The notes beneath the pieces are model-generated. The model saw only the letters and a list, made by a program, of their open reading frames with translations, did not search any database and had not been told where the DNA came from. From positions 1 to 64,000 of the IMG/VR virus record IMGVR_UViG_3300009159_000056: 64,000 bases of DNA; one strand, written 5' to 3'. Position numbers and translations under genes: made by a program. Positions 25,105-33,038 of the stretch are shown one piece after another; the stretch's first letter is position 1, and every line of letters starts with the position of its first letter. The stretch is from a virus.

Positions 25105-25135
25105 TTGTCTACCTATTTTTTAACTATTTATTAGT

Positions 25136-26011
25136 TTAAACTATACCTGTCTGTTCATCAAATACGCCAGCAATAAGATAACTACCAGTTGAGTACTGTT
25201 GTCTTTTTATAGAAAATGAAGGTATAACAGAGTTAGTAGTCGTTGAAGAGCCATTATTTGTTATTGAAAAGCCAACGCCTCCGGCTGTTCCGTTATCTAT
25301 AATTGTTGAATTTTGACAAGTAAGAAGAACAGTATTTGTAATATTCGATAACGGTCCTAATGGACTAAATGCTGAAGTATATACTGCTGTGCCCTTTACA
25401 ATTCTAAAATTACTAAAATATCCAGCTTGGGCGTAGTTAAATCCAGTTTGTGGATTGTTTATAGCAAACGTTTGATTAAGAAAAGTAGCGCTGTTTGTTA
25501 CAGTACCTACGCTAGCTCCATTCAAATACATAGTTATAGTAGTTCCGCTTCTAACTACTGCTAAATGATGCCATGAATTTAATGTAAGACCACTGCTACC
25601 ATTTATTGCTATAGATCCAGCGGTTATTGAAAATTGAGGAACTCCTGATGTTGATAAAAATAAACAGGGTGTATTAGAAACAACACCACCATTAGTTCTG
25701 TAATCCCATATACAACTCGTAAGAGCATTCCATGCTGTTGGATATACCCAAGTTTCAATTGTAAAATTACCAGCACCAAGAGCTAAAGTGGTAGAAGTAC
25801 CAGCAGACAAATATTTACCAAGACTACTACTAAACAAAACAGAATATGAATTATTTGGTATCGTAACCTCATCATATATACCAGCTATGGTATGAGTACC
25901 GTCGCTATCTTGTTGAGTTGTTTTTCCTGTTAATCCTGTAACCTCATCAAATACACCAGTATTTTGTATTGAAAAATTACCAGACGAATTTAATCTAGAA
26001 ACTAGAGCCAT
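25136..26011 (-). CDS. Single LamG-domain tail protein
   Basis: 291 residues with one concanavalin/LamG-like domain at about residues 52-235 (FTIETWVYPTAW, LNSWHHLAVVRSGTTITMYL, YFSNFRIVKGTAVYTSAF, TVLLTCQNSTIIDNG). It is flanked by short repeats of the form SG-x4-x-x-G-V/I-F/Y-DE-x-T; three copies, near residues 18-23, 44-49 and 284-289. Likely a carbohydrate-binding fibre component. It is closely related to the LamG units of the 1152-residue adhesin, so it could be a source or product of domain shuffling. It overlaps the preceding gene by 1 nt. Confidence 0.78.
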   Translation of the reverse strand: MALVSRLNSSGNFSIQNTGVFDEVTGLTGKTTQQDSDGTHTIAGIYDEVTIPNNSYSVLFSSSLGKYLSAGTSTTLALGAGNFTIETWVYPTAWNALTSCIWDYRTNGGVVSNTPCLFLSTSGVPQFSITAGSIAINGSSGLTLNSWHHLAVVRSGTTITMYLNGASVGTVTNSATFLNQTFAINNPQTGFNYAQAGYFSNFRIVKGTAVYTSAFSPLGPLSNITNTVLLTCQNSTIIDNGTAGGVGFSITNNGSSTTTNSVIPSFSIKRQQYSTGSYLIAGVFDEQTGIV

Positions 26012-27072
26012 TATCCAAATACCGTATCAAGAGTCCCAAGAGTTTCATTATAATACATATACACTACGCTTATATTCGTTGAGTTAGCAAAGCCGACACG
26101 TCCATCGGTATATATGTTGTCGCTTACGCCCAAACCGCCAGTAATTTTAACTGCACCAGAAGTATTATTACCTGATGTTGTTGTGTTCGAAAATGTATGA
26201 ACGTTAGTCCAAGTAAATGTGTTAGAAACAGAAACTGTTGCAGTAGCGGTGCCAGTGTATGATGTAGAATTAATTGTTGCAAATACTGTACTATTACCAA
26301 TAAGAATAGTTGTGACATTGGCGCTTACAGAATTACCAGCAGCTCCAGGAACAGAGCCTACCGTATACATAGTACCGAATACGTTGTTGGTACCAGTAAA
26401 GTTTAAGTTGCCTGATAAAATTCTTGATTCTGTGTTTTGAACGTAGCTAGCAGCTGCAACAGCTCCTAATCTACTCGAATCATATGCTACGTTACCAGAG
26501 CCAGAAATAGAAGTTAGACCACCACCGCCAGTTACAGTAGACCAGTAAATATTAGAACTACCATTAGATGTTAATACTTGACCTGCAGTACCTTGGGAAC
26601 CAGTCGAATCAAGGATAGTAACACCAGTAGGAATATTTAACCCACCGCCGTGACTAGTTCTAACAGCAAAATTGAGATTACTTGTTATACTGTTAGCGTA
26701 TATTGAAAATACAGGTCTGGGACCATAAGCTGTATTTGTTGTATAAAATACAAAGTTATCATCGTTTTGATTAATAAAAAAAGAATAAGCAGTTGTATTA
26801 ATCGTTTGAAAACGTAAAGCTTTATCATTATTGTGTGTGACTGTATTTGCAAATGTTTGTGTATTCGTCCACGTATACTGAGCATCCTGGTTTACGCCAC
26901 CAGTACTAGTAAGTGTAATTAAAGCTGAGCCATTTGATGAATAAAGAATACCGTCGGCCATATTCAGCGCTAGTTCGCCAGCTGCTATATATGTGCTATT
27001 ACTTGTACTGGTTACGTTTGGAGTGCGAGCACTTACAGAAGTTCTCTTTACTTGAAATACATTATTAGCCAT
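26011..27072 (-). CDS. Tail-fibre-like protein with virion-attachment N-terminus
   Basis: 353 residues. The N-terminus MANNVFQVKRTSVSARTPNV and AAGELALNMADGILYSSNGS is the common phage fibre start in which K-R-x-S and G-E-L-A-x-N-x-x-D precede a beta segment. The middle has GTAGQVLTSNGSSNIYWST and SVFATINSTSYTG-type repeats shared with other fibres here. The C-terminal YMYYNETLGTLDTVFG resembles the end of the 361-residue fibre. Likely a structural fibre subunit rather than an enzyme. It is the first of a run of four genes joined by tiny gaps or overlaps. Confidence 0.72.
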   Translation of the reverse strand: MANNVFQVKRTSVSARTPNVTSTSNSTYIAAGELALNMADGILYSSNGSALITLTSTGGVNQDAQYTWTNTQTFANTVTHNNDKALRFQTINTTAYSFFINQNDDNFVFYTTNTAYGPRPVFSIYANSITSNLNFAVRTSHGGGLNIPTGVTILDSTGSQGTAGQVLTSNGSSNIYWSTVTGGGGLTSISGSGNVAYDSSRLGAVAAASYVQNTESRILSGNLNFTGTNNVFGTMYTVGSVPGAAGNSVSANVTTILIGNSTVFATINSTSYTGTATATVSVSNTFTWTNVHTFSNTTTSGNNTSGAVKITGGLGVSDNIYTDGRVGFANSTNISVVYMYYNETLGTLDTVFG

Positions 27073-27100
27073 ATGGCTCCCTCATAAACGGTATATACCG
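27067..27100. other. Two adjacent 12-bp palindromes at a fibre gene start
   Basis: AGCCATATGGCT (27067-27078, containing the start codon of the 353-residue fibre) and CGGTATATACCG (27089-27100) are both perfect palindromes, separated by 10 bases. They could be a protein-binding site or small RNA hairpins affecting initiation; chance cannot be excluded. Confidence 0.4.
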
Positions 27101-27103
27101 AGG

Positions 27104-27298
27104 TTAGAATACTTCTACTTCTTTTTTTGGAGCTTTCTTATCTAAGGAAGCTTTCATTTTTTGATTTTCTATTTGAAGACTAGCGATTAACTTTTCAGCA
27201 ATCGCTAGCCTTGTTTGCATCATTATTTCAGAACGAGTCAGTTCTTCAATTTTTTTACTCATCATTTCAATATAAACATTGACAAATTCTTCATTCAT
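27104..27298 (-). CDS. Small coiled-coil protein in fibre cluster
   Basis: 64 residues, mostly one amphipathic helix (residues about 4-50: IEMMSKKIEELTRSEIMMQT, then RLAIAEKLIASLQIENQKMK), with a basic C-terminus KKAPKKEVEVF. Unknown family. It sits between two fibre genes on the same strand, which suggests a fibre assembly or linker role. The gene contains a 9-bp inverted repeat CTAGCGATT/AATCGCTAG at 27180-27208 with an 11-nt loop. I see no ribosome-site oddity. Confidence 0.6.
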   Translation of the reverse strand: MNEEFVNVYIEMMSKKIEELTRSEIMMQTRLAIAEKLIASLQIENQKMKASLDKKAPKKEVEVF

Positions 27299-27325
27299 AG
27301 GTATAATAATCCTGTAACGAATATA

Positions 27326-29134
27326 TTAGAACGTACCACCATCAAGTGTACCATATGCAGGTAGGTTATTAGTAATCTGCAGTACTTGACCATTTGCTAC
27401 AGATGCAGGGACAGCCAGCTTACTTAGAGCGGTAGTAGTTGAAGCATAAAGTATATCACCAACCGTATACCCAGTTTGGCCAGTGCCACCATAAGTAGCA
27501 GCAAGAGCAGTAGATAAGCTTAAAGTATTAGCAACAAGAGCAACTGATACAGTAGAGTTTGCAGTAATATTTGTTACAGTAGAATTTGCAATTAATGCAC
27601 TACTGTTTAAGTATGAATTAAGCGTACCTTTATTATAACCACCTGCAGTATCATCAACCACACCTGTTGGTTCTGTAGTTGATGAAAACAGAGTAAATAT
27701 AGGATTAGTTAAGCTGGCACCCACGGCATCATGTTTTCTGACCATACCAGAATAGTATACAGTGCTACTATTACCAGAAACGCCATAAAAACCAATATCA
27801 GTAGTATCTGCAGTGCTATTACCGTTAGCTAATCTAATGTTAGCATCTTTAACAATTAAAGTAGTAGTATCGATACTTGTTAGAGTACCGCTGACAGTCA
27901 AGTTACCAGCAACTACAACGTCTCTAACATTTAATTGACCAGAGTTAATTTGAACATTTGCCGCTGATATGGTTACATTCGAATTCATAGTAATAGTAGC
28001 GCCATCAGCAGCTGTAATAGTATTAGCTTTAACTGTATTAGCAATTATACTATTAGAGCCACCAAAAGTAAGGGTATTTGAACTGTCTACGCTTATTGAA
28101 GAGTTACCGATAAAGATAGTATTACCAGAAACGTAAAGAGAAGCCCATTTTAAGCTGGAATTACCTAGAGTATAGGTAGCATCAGCAGCTGGTATAAAGT
28201 TAGATATAATTTTTCCAGCAAATACAGCGTTACTGTTAAATACAGTATTCGTGCCACCGAATGTAGAATTACCTGTATAAGAACCATTTCTGGAAAGCGT
28301 ATCAGCCATTGCATTAGAATAAGCATTTGCAGCTTTATCGCTAGCATATGTATTGAGATCTCCAGCAGTATTACCGCCGACAGCTGAAGCATTAGATGCA
28401 AGCCCGCTGAAAGATGTAGAATTGATGGTAGAATTAACTGTACTATTACCGATACTTAAAGTGCCGAAATTTTGATCTGAGATAAAAGTAAGTCTACTAT
28501 TAGATCCCATAGTTCCAGAATTATTAAACTGGATATATGTGTTAGACCCACTAACAGAAGAGCTAGCAGGAGCCGCCGCCCAATAAGCTACAGAACCATT
28601 AGAATACAGTACATCACCTGCAGTACCAACAGTAGTATTAGCTTTCAAAGCGCCAGTAATAGTTAGCGAACCAGCGCTAACGTTATTTTGTACTGATAAA
28701 GTATTTGACGATTTATCGAAAGTAAAGGCTGAATTGCCTTGTAGTGCTCCGGAATCGTTGAACTGAACTTGTGTATTAGAGCCACCAATTGTAAGACCTG
28801 CAGTTATATCTGTCCAGTAAACGTTATTAACACCACCGCCAGAAACAAGCGCCTGACCTACCGAACCAAAACCGCCATTAGCATATACTTTTTCCAGCGT
28901 TGCATTCGATACTTTAATAGCATCTAACCAGCTAGTATTATTGGCGACAAGAGCTTGATTAGCTGTTAATGTTCCAGGGGATTGCTGACCAGCAATTCTT
29001 ATATTACTAGAACCATCAGGAGCGCCGATCCAAAGTGTATTGCTGTTACCACTGAATGCGAATTCGCCGTTTGATAATGCAGGTATTACTGCATTCGTAG
29101 CAGAGCGTTTAATTTGAATTTTGTTGTCAGCCAT
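27326..29134 (-). CDS. Tail-fibre protein with N-terminal attachment module
   Basis: 602 residues. N-terminus MADNKIQIKRSATNAVIPAL, with NGEFAFSGNSNTLWIGAPDG, is the K-R-S plus G-E-x-A type phage-fibre start. The body is rich in beta repeats (LSIGNSTVNSTINSTSFSG, NAVFAGKIISNFIPA, TLGNSSLKWASLYVSGNTIF) shared with the 1019- and 973-residue fibres. Residues about 410-500 carry GNLTVSGTLTSIDTTTLIVK and a KDANIRLANGNSTADTTDIG segment common in marine phage fibres. It ends YGTLDGGTF, nearly the same as the end of the next gene product (SIDGGSF). No enzyme motif. Confidence 0.78.
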   Translation of the reverse strand: MADNKIQIKRSATNAVIPALSNGEFAFSGNSNTLWIGAPDGSSNIRIAGQQSPGTLTANQALVANNTSWLDAIKVSNATLEKVYANGGFGSVGQALVSGGGVNNVYWTDITAGLTIGGSNTQVQFNDSGALQGNSAFTFDKSSNTLSVQNNVSAGSLTITGALKANTTVGTAGDVLYSNGSVAYWAAAPASSSVSGSNTYIQFNNSGTMGSNSRLTFISDQNFGTLSIGNSTVNSTINSTSFSGLASNASAVGGNTAGDLNTYASDKAANAYSNAMADTLSRNGSYTGNSTFGGTNTVFNSNAVFAGKIISNFIPAADATYTLGNSSLKWASLYVSGNTIFIGNSSISVDSSNTLTFGGSNSIIANTVKANTITAADGATITMNSNVTISAANVQINSGQLNVRDVVVAGNLTVSGTLTSIDTTTLIVKDANIRLANGNSTADTTDIGFYGVSGNSSTVYYSGMVRKHDAVGASLTNPIFTLFSSTTEPTGVVDDTAGGYNKGTLNSYLNSSALIANSTVTNITANSTVSVALVANTLSLSTALAATYGGTGQTGYTVGDILYASTTTALSKLAVPASVANGQVLQITNNLPAYGTLDGGTF

Positions 29135-29164
29135 TATCTTTCTCCTTTATTAATTAATCATAAT

Positions 29165-29434
29165 TTAGAAAGATCCGCCATCTATCGATGAAACGATCAC
29201 AGTAATTTGTTTTACTTCATATTTATCTGTTGTGGCGTTGTACACTAATGTATCTCCATCAGCAGGATTACCTTCAACAACGTCTAACAAATTGTGGATA
29301 TAATTTTGATTTACAGAAGCTAAATTATTTTTAAGTGTAACTGGAGAACCAGATACGCCTGAAAATGGAGTTTTAATATCGGCAGTTATAGAATTGATAG
29401 CTGGATTTTTGACAACAGCTTTAATAGTCGTCAT
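29165..29434 (-). CDS. Small tail-associated protein
   Basis: 89 residues of unknown function (start MTTIKAVVKNPAINSITADI, a beta-rich middle, then LLDVVEGNPADGDTLVYNAT). Proteins of this size and look are common next to fibre genes in T4-like phages. It ends VSSIDGGSF, matching the last residues of the adjacent 602-residue fibre. Its start overlaps the upstream stop by 1 nt (TAATG), so it is co-translated with the 107-residue gene. Confidence 0.62.
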   Translation of the reverse strand: MTTIKAVVKNPAINSITADIKTPFSGVSGSPVTLKNNLASVNQNYIHNLLDVVEGNPADGDTLVYNATTDKYEVKQITVIVSSIDGGSF

Positions 29435-29757
29435 TATACAGAAACCCTCGGTGTAACAGTAACGATACCTTCAATAATTCGATTTACATTATTTAGTGAA
29501 TCTGTTAAAAGGACATCATAAACATATCTGCCAGCAGTTAATGAAGAAGAATTGCTAGAATTCATAGATAACAAAACTATACCTTCACTTAAAGTAACTA
29601 CGAAACTTTTATATGTTGATGATGTGTAACTCTTACGCATTTGAGCTAAACCAGTATAACCACTAAGGTCTAATGGATTATTTTCTTCATCCGTCAATAC
29701 GATTTCAGTATTAAACGTAGTTCCCTGATCTATAGTTATGTTAGCTTTTGTTGCCAT
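29434..29757 (-). CDS. Small Ig-like tail/baseplate-type protein
   Basis: 107 residues forming a beta-sandwich pattern: ITIDQGTTFNTEIVLTDEEN, PLDLSGYTGLAQMRKSY, a central strand, then GRYVYDVLLTD and IIEGIVTVTPRVSV. This Q-G-x-T-F plus D-L-S-G-Y pattern is the one used by N-terminal domains of phage receptor-binding/baseplate upper proteins (BppU-like), here standing alone. It may be an adapter in fibre attachment. It follows the 1019-residue fibre with a 1-base gap. Confidence 0.65.
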   Translation of the reverse strand: MATKANITIDQGTTFNTEIVLTDEENNPLDLSGYTGLAQMRKSYTSSTYKSFVVTLSEGIVLLSMNSSNSSSLTAGRYVYDVLLTDSLNNVNRIIEGIVTVTPRVSV

Positions 29758-29758
29758 G

Positions 29759-32700
29759 TTACACTACCAAGCTCGTTCCAGTTAATGCGACCGTAACGTC
29801 GCCTCTTAGATAATGGGTTTCGCCAGCGCCAGTTCTCGCTTCTGTTAAGTCGATATTCGCACCACCAGAAGTTAATGATAACGCTAAAGCAGTTGAATTA
29901 ACGAAGCTAATGAAGTACGCTGAATTTCCAGTAAGACCACCTACAGCCGAATTACCTGTTGGAACAGTATAGTATATTCTATCATTAAGAGCAAAATATG
30001 TACTTGCTAAACCAAGAGAAATACTGTTTGCAGCACTACTAACACCAGTAGAGTTAGCAGTTATACTATATGGACTAGCGGGCGTCATACGTAGTCTTAC
30101 GTTACCAGCATTAATATCAGTGCTGAATGTACCTAACGAATTCGCAGTAGCTAGTTGAGCATATTCAGTAACTAAAGCATTAATTCCGTCATGAAGAACT
30201 AATAATTTACTTGATTGATAATATTGCCCGCTGGTCATCTGCAAGATATATTCAGCTGATCTGTATGTACCAGCAGCGAAAGCATCTGCTGTGTGCACTA
30301 AAGTAGTATTGGCTTGAACAAGATATTTCGTAGAATATAGTTGAGAAACACTATTAATAGTAACGTTTGACACAGCTATATTAGCAGAAAAAGTAGCATT
30401 ACTGTTAAAAGTAGCGTTACCGGAGAAAGTAGAGTTAGCAGTAAATATATTATTGGCTGCTGTAGTATTAGAAGTAAACGAAGCTAGACCAGTAATATAA
30501 ACATTACCAGAGAAAGTAGAGTTAGCTGCTACACCAAGAGTATTACTTACAGTAATGTTATTAGCTAAAATACTATTTGATGACAATTCCCAACGTAGTG
30601 TACTATTACCAAGTAGAACAGCGTTAGTTGATGGCATAGTATTACCAAACGAAACAGAATTTGTTACTGTAACAGGATTAGCGAAATTAGCGCCCATTGC
30701 CCACAAAGTAAATCTTTTAGTTGTACTACCAAGATTAATAGAATTAGCGGATGGTATAATGTCGCCAGTAGCACTACTACCTGATGAAGTAGTTCCAACA
30801 ACGTTGAAGTTACCTTGAACTGTCAAATCGCCAGCGATGACAGAATTGGTAAAAGCTCCGGAAACTACCAAGTTGCCAGTAATTGAAGTATTTCCAGTTA
30901 CTGTTAAGTTGCCTGCTACTGATGAGTTACCCCCAACACTAACGTTACCAGTTGTAGTAATGTTATTTGTTGATATAGTAGCTACAGAAGTACTGTTACC
31001 TACAGTAAGTGTGCTTAGAGTACCAACAGTAGTAATACCGGTATAAGAGCCAGACATTCTAGCTGATGGTAAAGTTCCAGTAGTAAGACCAGCTGCATCT
31101 CTACCTGCATTTGTTATGGCGTTCGAGTATGCGGCGTCAGCGTATGCTTTCAAATCGGCAGCAGTATTACCACCAAGATATACAGCGCTGTTTGCAGCAA
31201 CTAATGGTTGAGATGCAGTAGTTATAAGACCTGCAATATTAGTTACACTTAGAGTAGATGTGTTAACAAAAGCAAAGGTAGAAGTAGAATTGCTAAGACT
31301 TATGTAAGAAGAGTTAACGAAAGCAAAATTAGTGCTGTTGCCAGTTCTGAAAGAAGAAGTATTCGCAGTAGTATTAATCGTAGAATTGCCAACGTTAAAC
31401 CCGATAGCACTATTAGTTGTAATACTGATATTACTGTTTACTACGCTAACGTCGCCGCTGATCGTTACGAGGTTACTAAAGGTAGCGTTACCTGTTACTG
31501 CAATAGTATTTGATATTACGACGTTGCCTGTTACAGTCATTTGGTTGCTGAAAGCAGCATTGCCAGTTACTGCAATAGTATTGCTAAAAGTAGCATTGCC
31601 TGTAACGGCTATTAAGTTACTGAAGGTAGCATTACCTGTTACTGCAATAGAGTTGCTAAAAGTTGCATTACCTGTGGCTGCTATCGAATTACTAAAGGTA
31701 GCATTGCCGGTAACGGATATAGTATTTGATAGGGTAGCATTTCCAGTAACAGCGATTGAGTTACTGAATACGGCGTTACCTGTAGTAGCAATAGAGTTAC
31801 TGAATACGGCGTTACCGGTAACAGCTATCGTATTACTGAAAGTAGCATTGCCAGTAATAGCTATACTATTTGAACCTGTGATAGAACTATTAACGGTAAG
31901 CGTACCATCAACGATACCGCCAGGCATTCTTAGATTGCCACCACTATCAGTAAGTGTTACTGTACCAAGATAAATTGTAGAACCTGAAACGTATAATGAA
32001 GCCCAGCGATTGGAAGAGTTACCGAGGTTGTAAAGGTTATTTGTTTTTGGAATAAGGTTAGAGTCAACCGTTACTACACTGATACTGTTTGCAATAGTAG
32101 TAACGCCACCGATTCTAACGTTAGCAGAAACGTTAGCTGTACCAGTAACAGTAAGTCTAGCATCAGGCGCTGTATTGTTAATACCAACATTACCGCCAGA
32201 AGTAATTTTTACTCTTTGATTTTCAATAAATGTACCATTAGTGAAGAAACTGATATAGTTTTCTTCGGCGGTTCCGATAGAAAGGTCGCCACCAGAAGCA
32301 TATAGATATGAGTCACTAGGACCGTTGATAGTCCAATCATCATTCGCCCAATTGGTACTGTTAATACCCATGTCTAAAAACACGCCTTGATCGTGCATAT
32401 CGTTATACACTACAAAGTCAGCAGAAGCATTAGGACCAGTATTATCGTTAGTAGTAGTTGCTTCAATAAATGAATTTACAGAAGCATTAAATGTGCCAAT
32501 CGCCTGTGTTTCTGATACGTAACCAAAAGCAGCATTAACTGAAGTATTACCGATTGTGAGATAATTGTTAACATATGTGTTTGAAACGATAACGAGGGCG
32601 CTGTTAGTAGAAATATTACCACCAGAAATTTGCGAAGCATATATTAAATTTGAACCTAGAATACCACTGATAAATGCATTACCGTAAGTAACAGCACCAC

Positions 32701-32818
32701 CAGACAATGCGCCAGTAGTTACAACATTACTTGATAATGTTTCAGCTACGTCGTTTACTCTTTGAACGAGAACGCCAAATGATTGCGAATTTGATACTTG
32801 GGAAATTTCTACAGACAT
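29759..32818 (-). CDS. Long tail-fibre protein with 12-residue repeat shaft
   Basis: 1019 residues. It starts MSVEISQVSNSQSFGVLVQR. Residues about 115-215 (FVVYNDMHDQGVFLDMGINS, GGDLSIGTAEENYISFFTNG) are a module found in cyanophage-type fibres. Residues about 314-450 are 11-12 copies of a 12-residue unit of the type SNSIAVTGNATF, probably a trimeric beta-helix shaft. After this come mixed repeats like other fibres here. The C-terminal about 90 residues hold the YFISFVNSTALALS / GGANIDLTEAR module also found in the 182-residue head-region protein and the gp8-like protein. Likely a main long-fibre or whisker-type subunit. Confidence 0.8.
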   Translation of the reverse strand: MSVEISQVSNSQSFGVLVQRVNDVAETLSSNVVTTGALSGGAVTYGNAFISGILGSNLIYASQISGGNISTNSALVIVSNTYVNNYLTIGNTSVNAAFGYVSETQAIGTFNASVNSFIEATTTNDNTGPNASADFVVYNDMHDQGVFLDMGINSTNWANDDWTINGPSDSYLYASGGDLSIGTAEENYISFFTNGTFIENQRVKITSGGNVGINNTAPDARLTVTGTANVSANVRIGGVTTIANSISVVTVDSNLIPKTNNLYNLGNSSNRWASLYVSGSTIYLGTVTLTDSGGNLRMPGGIVDGTLTVNSSITGSNSIAITGNATFSNTIAVTGNAVFSNSIATTGNAVFSNSIAVTGNATLSNTISVTGNATFSNSIAATGNATFSNSIAVTGNATFSNLIAVTGNATFSNTIAVTGNAAFSNQMTVTGNVVISNTIAVTGNATFSNLVTISGDVSVVNSNISITTNSAIGFNVGNSTINTTANTSSFRTGNSTNFAFVNSSYISLSNSTSTFAFVNTSTLSVTNIAGLITTASQPLVAANSAVYLGGNTAADLKAYADAAYSNAITNAGRDAAGLTTGTLPSARMSGSYTGITTVGTLSTLTVGNSTSVATISTNNITTTGNVSVGGNSSVAGNLTVTGNTSITGNLVVSGAFTNSVIAGDLTVQGNFNVVGTTSSGSSATGDIIPSANSINLGSTTKRFTLWAMGANFANPVTVTNSVSFGNTMPSTNAVLLGNSTLRWELSSNSILANNITVSNTLGVAANSTFSGNVYITGLASFTSNTTAANNIFTANSTFSGNATFNSNATFSANIAVSNVTINSVSQLYSTKYLVQANTTLVHTADAFAAGTYRSAEYILQMTSGQYYQSSKLLVLHDGINALVTEYAQLATANSLGTFSTDINAGNVRLRMTPASPYSITANSTGVSSAANSISLGLASTYFALNDRIYYTVPTGNSAVGGLTGNSAYFISFVNSTALALSLTSGGANIDLTEARTGAGETHYLRGDVTVALTGTSLVV
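31464..31875 (-). repeat. 36-bp tandem repeats encoding a fibre shaft
   Basis: Eleven to twelve in-frame 36-bp units, each encoding the 12 residues SN-x-IAVTGNATF with small changes. Synonymous drift between units shows the array is not brand new, but it is long enough to recombine. Confidence 0.88.
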
Positions 32819-32821
32819 TTA

Positions 32822-33037
32822 TTACATTTTTCCTAATAGAGTTCTTAGCATATCTTTAATTTCATTAATATCATTTTTCATGGTATCATGTTCCTTAACG
32901 ACTGTAGCCATTTTTAACTTATACTCACGTTCTAACTTATATTTATTGAGTTCGTTATTATCGCAATTTACAATACCCTTGCTACCTTTTTGACGAAGTA
33001 GATTTTTGTGATCTTGTACTCTTAAATACTCAACCAT
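32822..33037 (-). CDS. Small coiled-coil protein next to fibre gene
   Basis: 71 residues. A basic N-terminal third (MVEYLRVQDHKNLLRQKGSK) precedes a long charged helix (LNKYKLEREYKLKMATVVKE) and a terminal DINEIKDMLRTLLGKM helix. Similar small helical proteins with an N-D-I-N-E-I/L-K ending occur near fibre and baseplate genes in T4-like marine phages. Function unknown; a fibre-assembly or adapter role is possible. It is tightly placed between two large structural genes with 1-3 base gaps. Confidence 0.6.
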   Translation of the reverse strand: MVEYLRVQDHKNLLRQKGSKGIVNCDNNELNKYKLEREYKLKMATVVKEHDTMKNDINEIKDMLRTLLGKM

Positions 33038-33038
33038 A

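Noticed and set aside
14120-29134. Diversity-generating retroelement in the fibre region
   Set aside because: No reverse transcriptase gene and no template/variable repeat pair with adenine-biased change is visible in the window.
31464-31875. Regularly spaced 36-bp repeats that might suggest a CRISPR array
   Set aside because: There are no unique spacers. The repeats are contiguous, in frame and encode a fibre shaft.
31332-31973. Plus-strand 213-codon hydrophobic frame opposite the 1019-residue fibre
   Set aside because: The apparent membrane protein is the reverse complement of the 12-residue repeat block and has no supporting signals.
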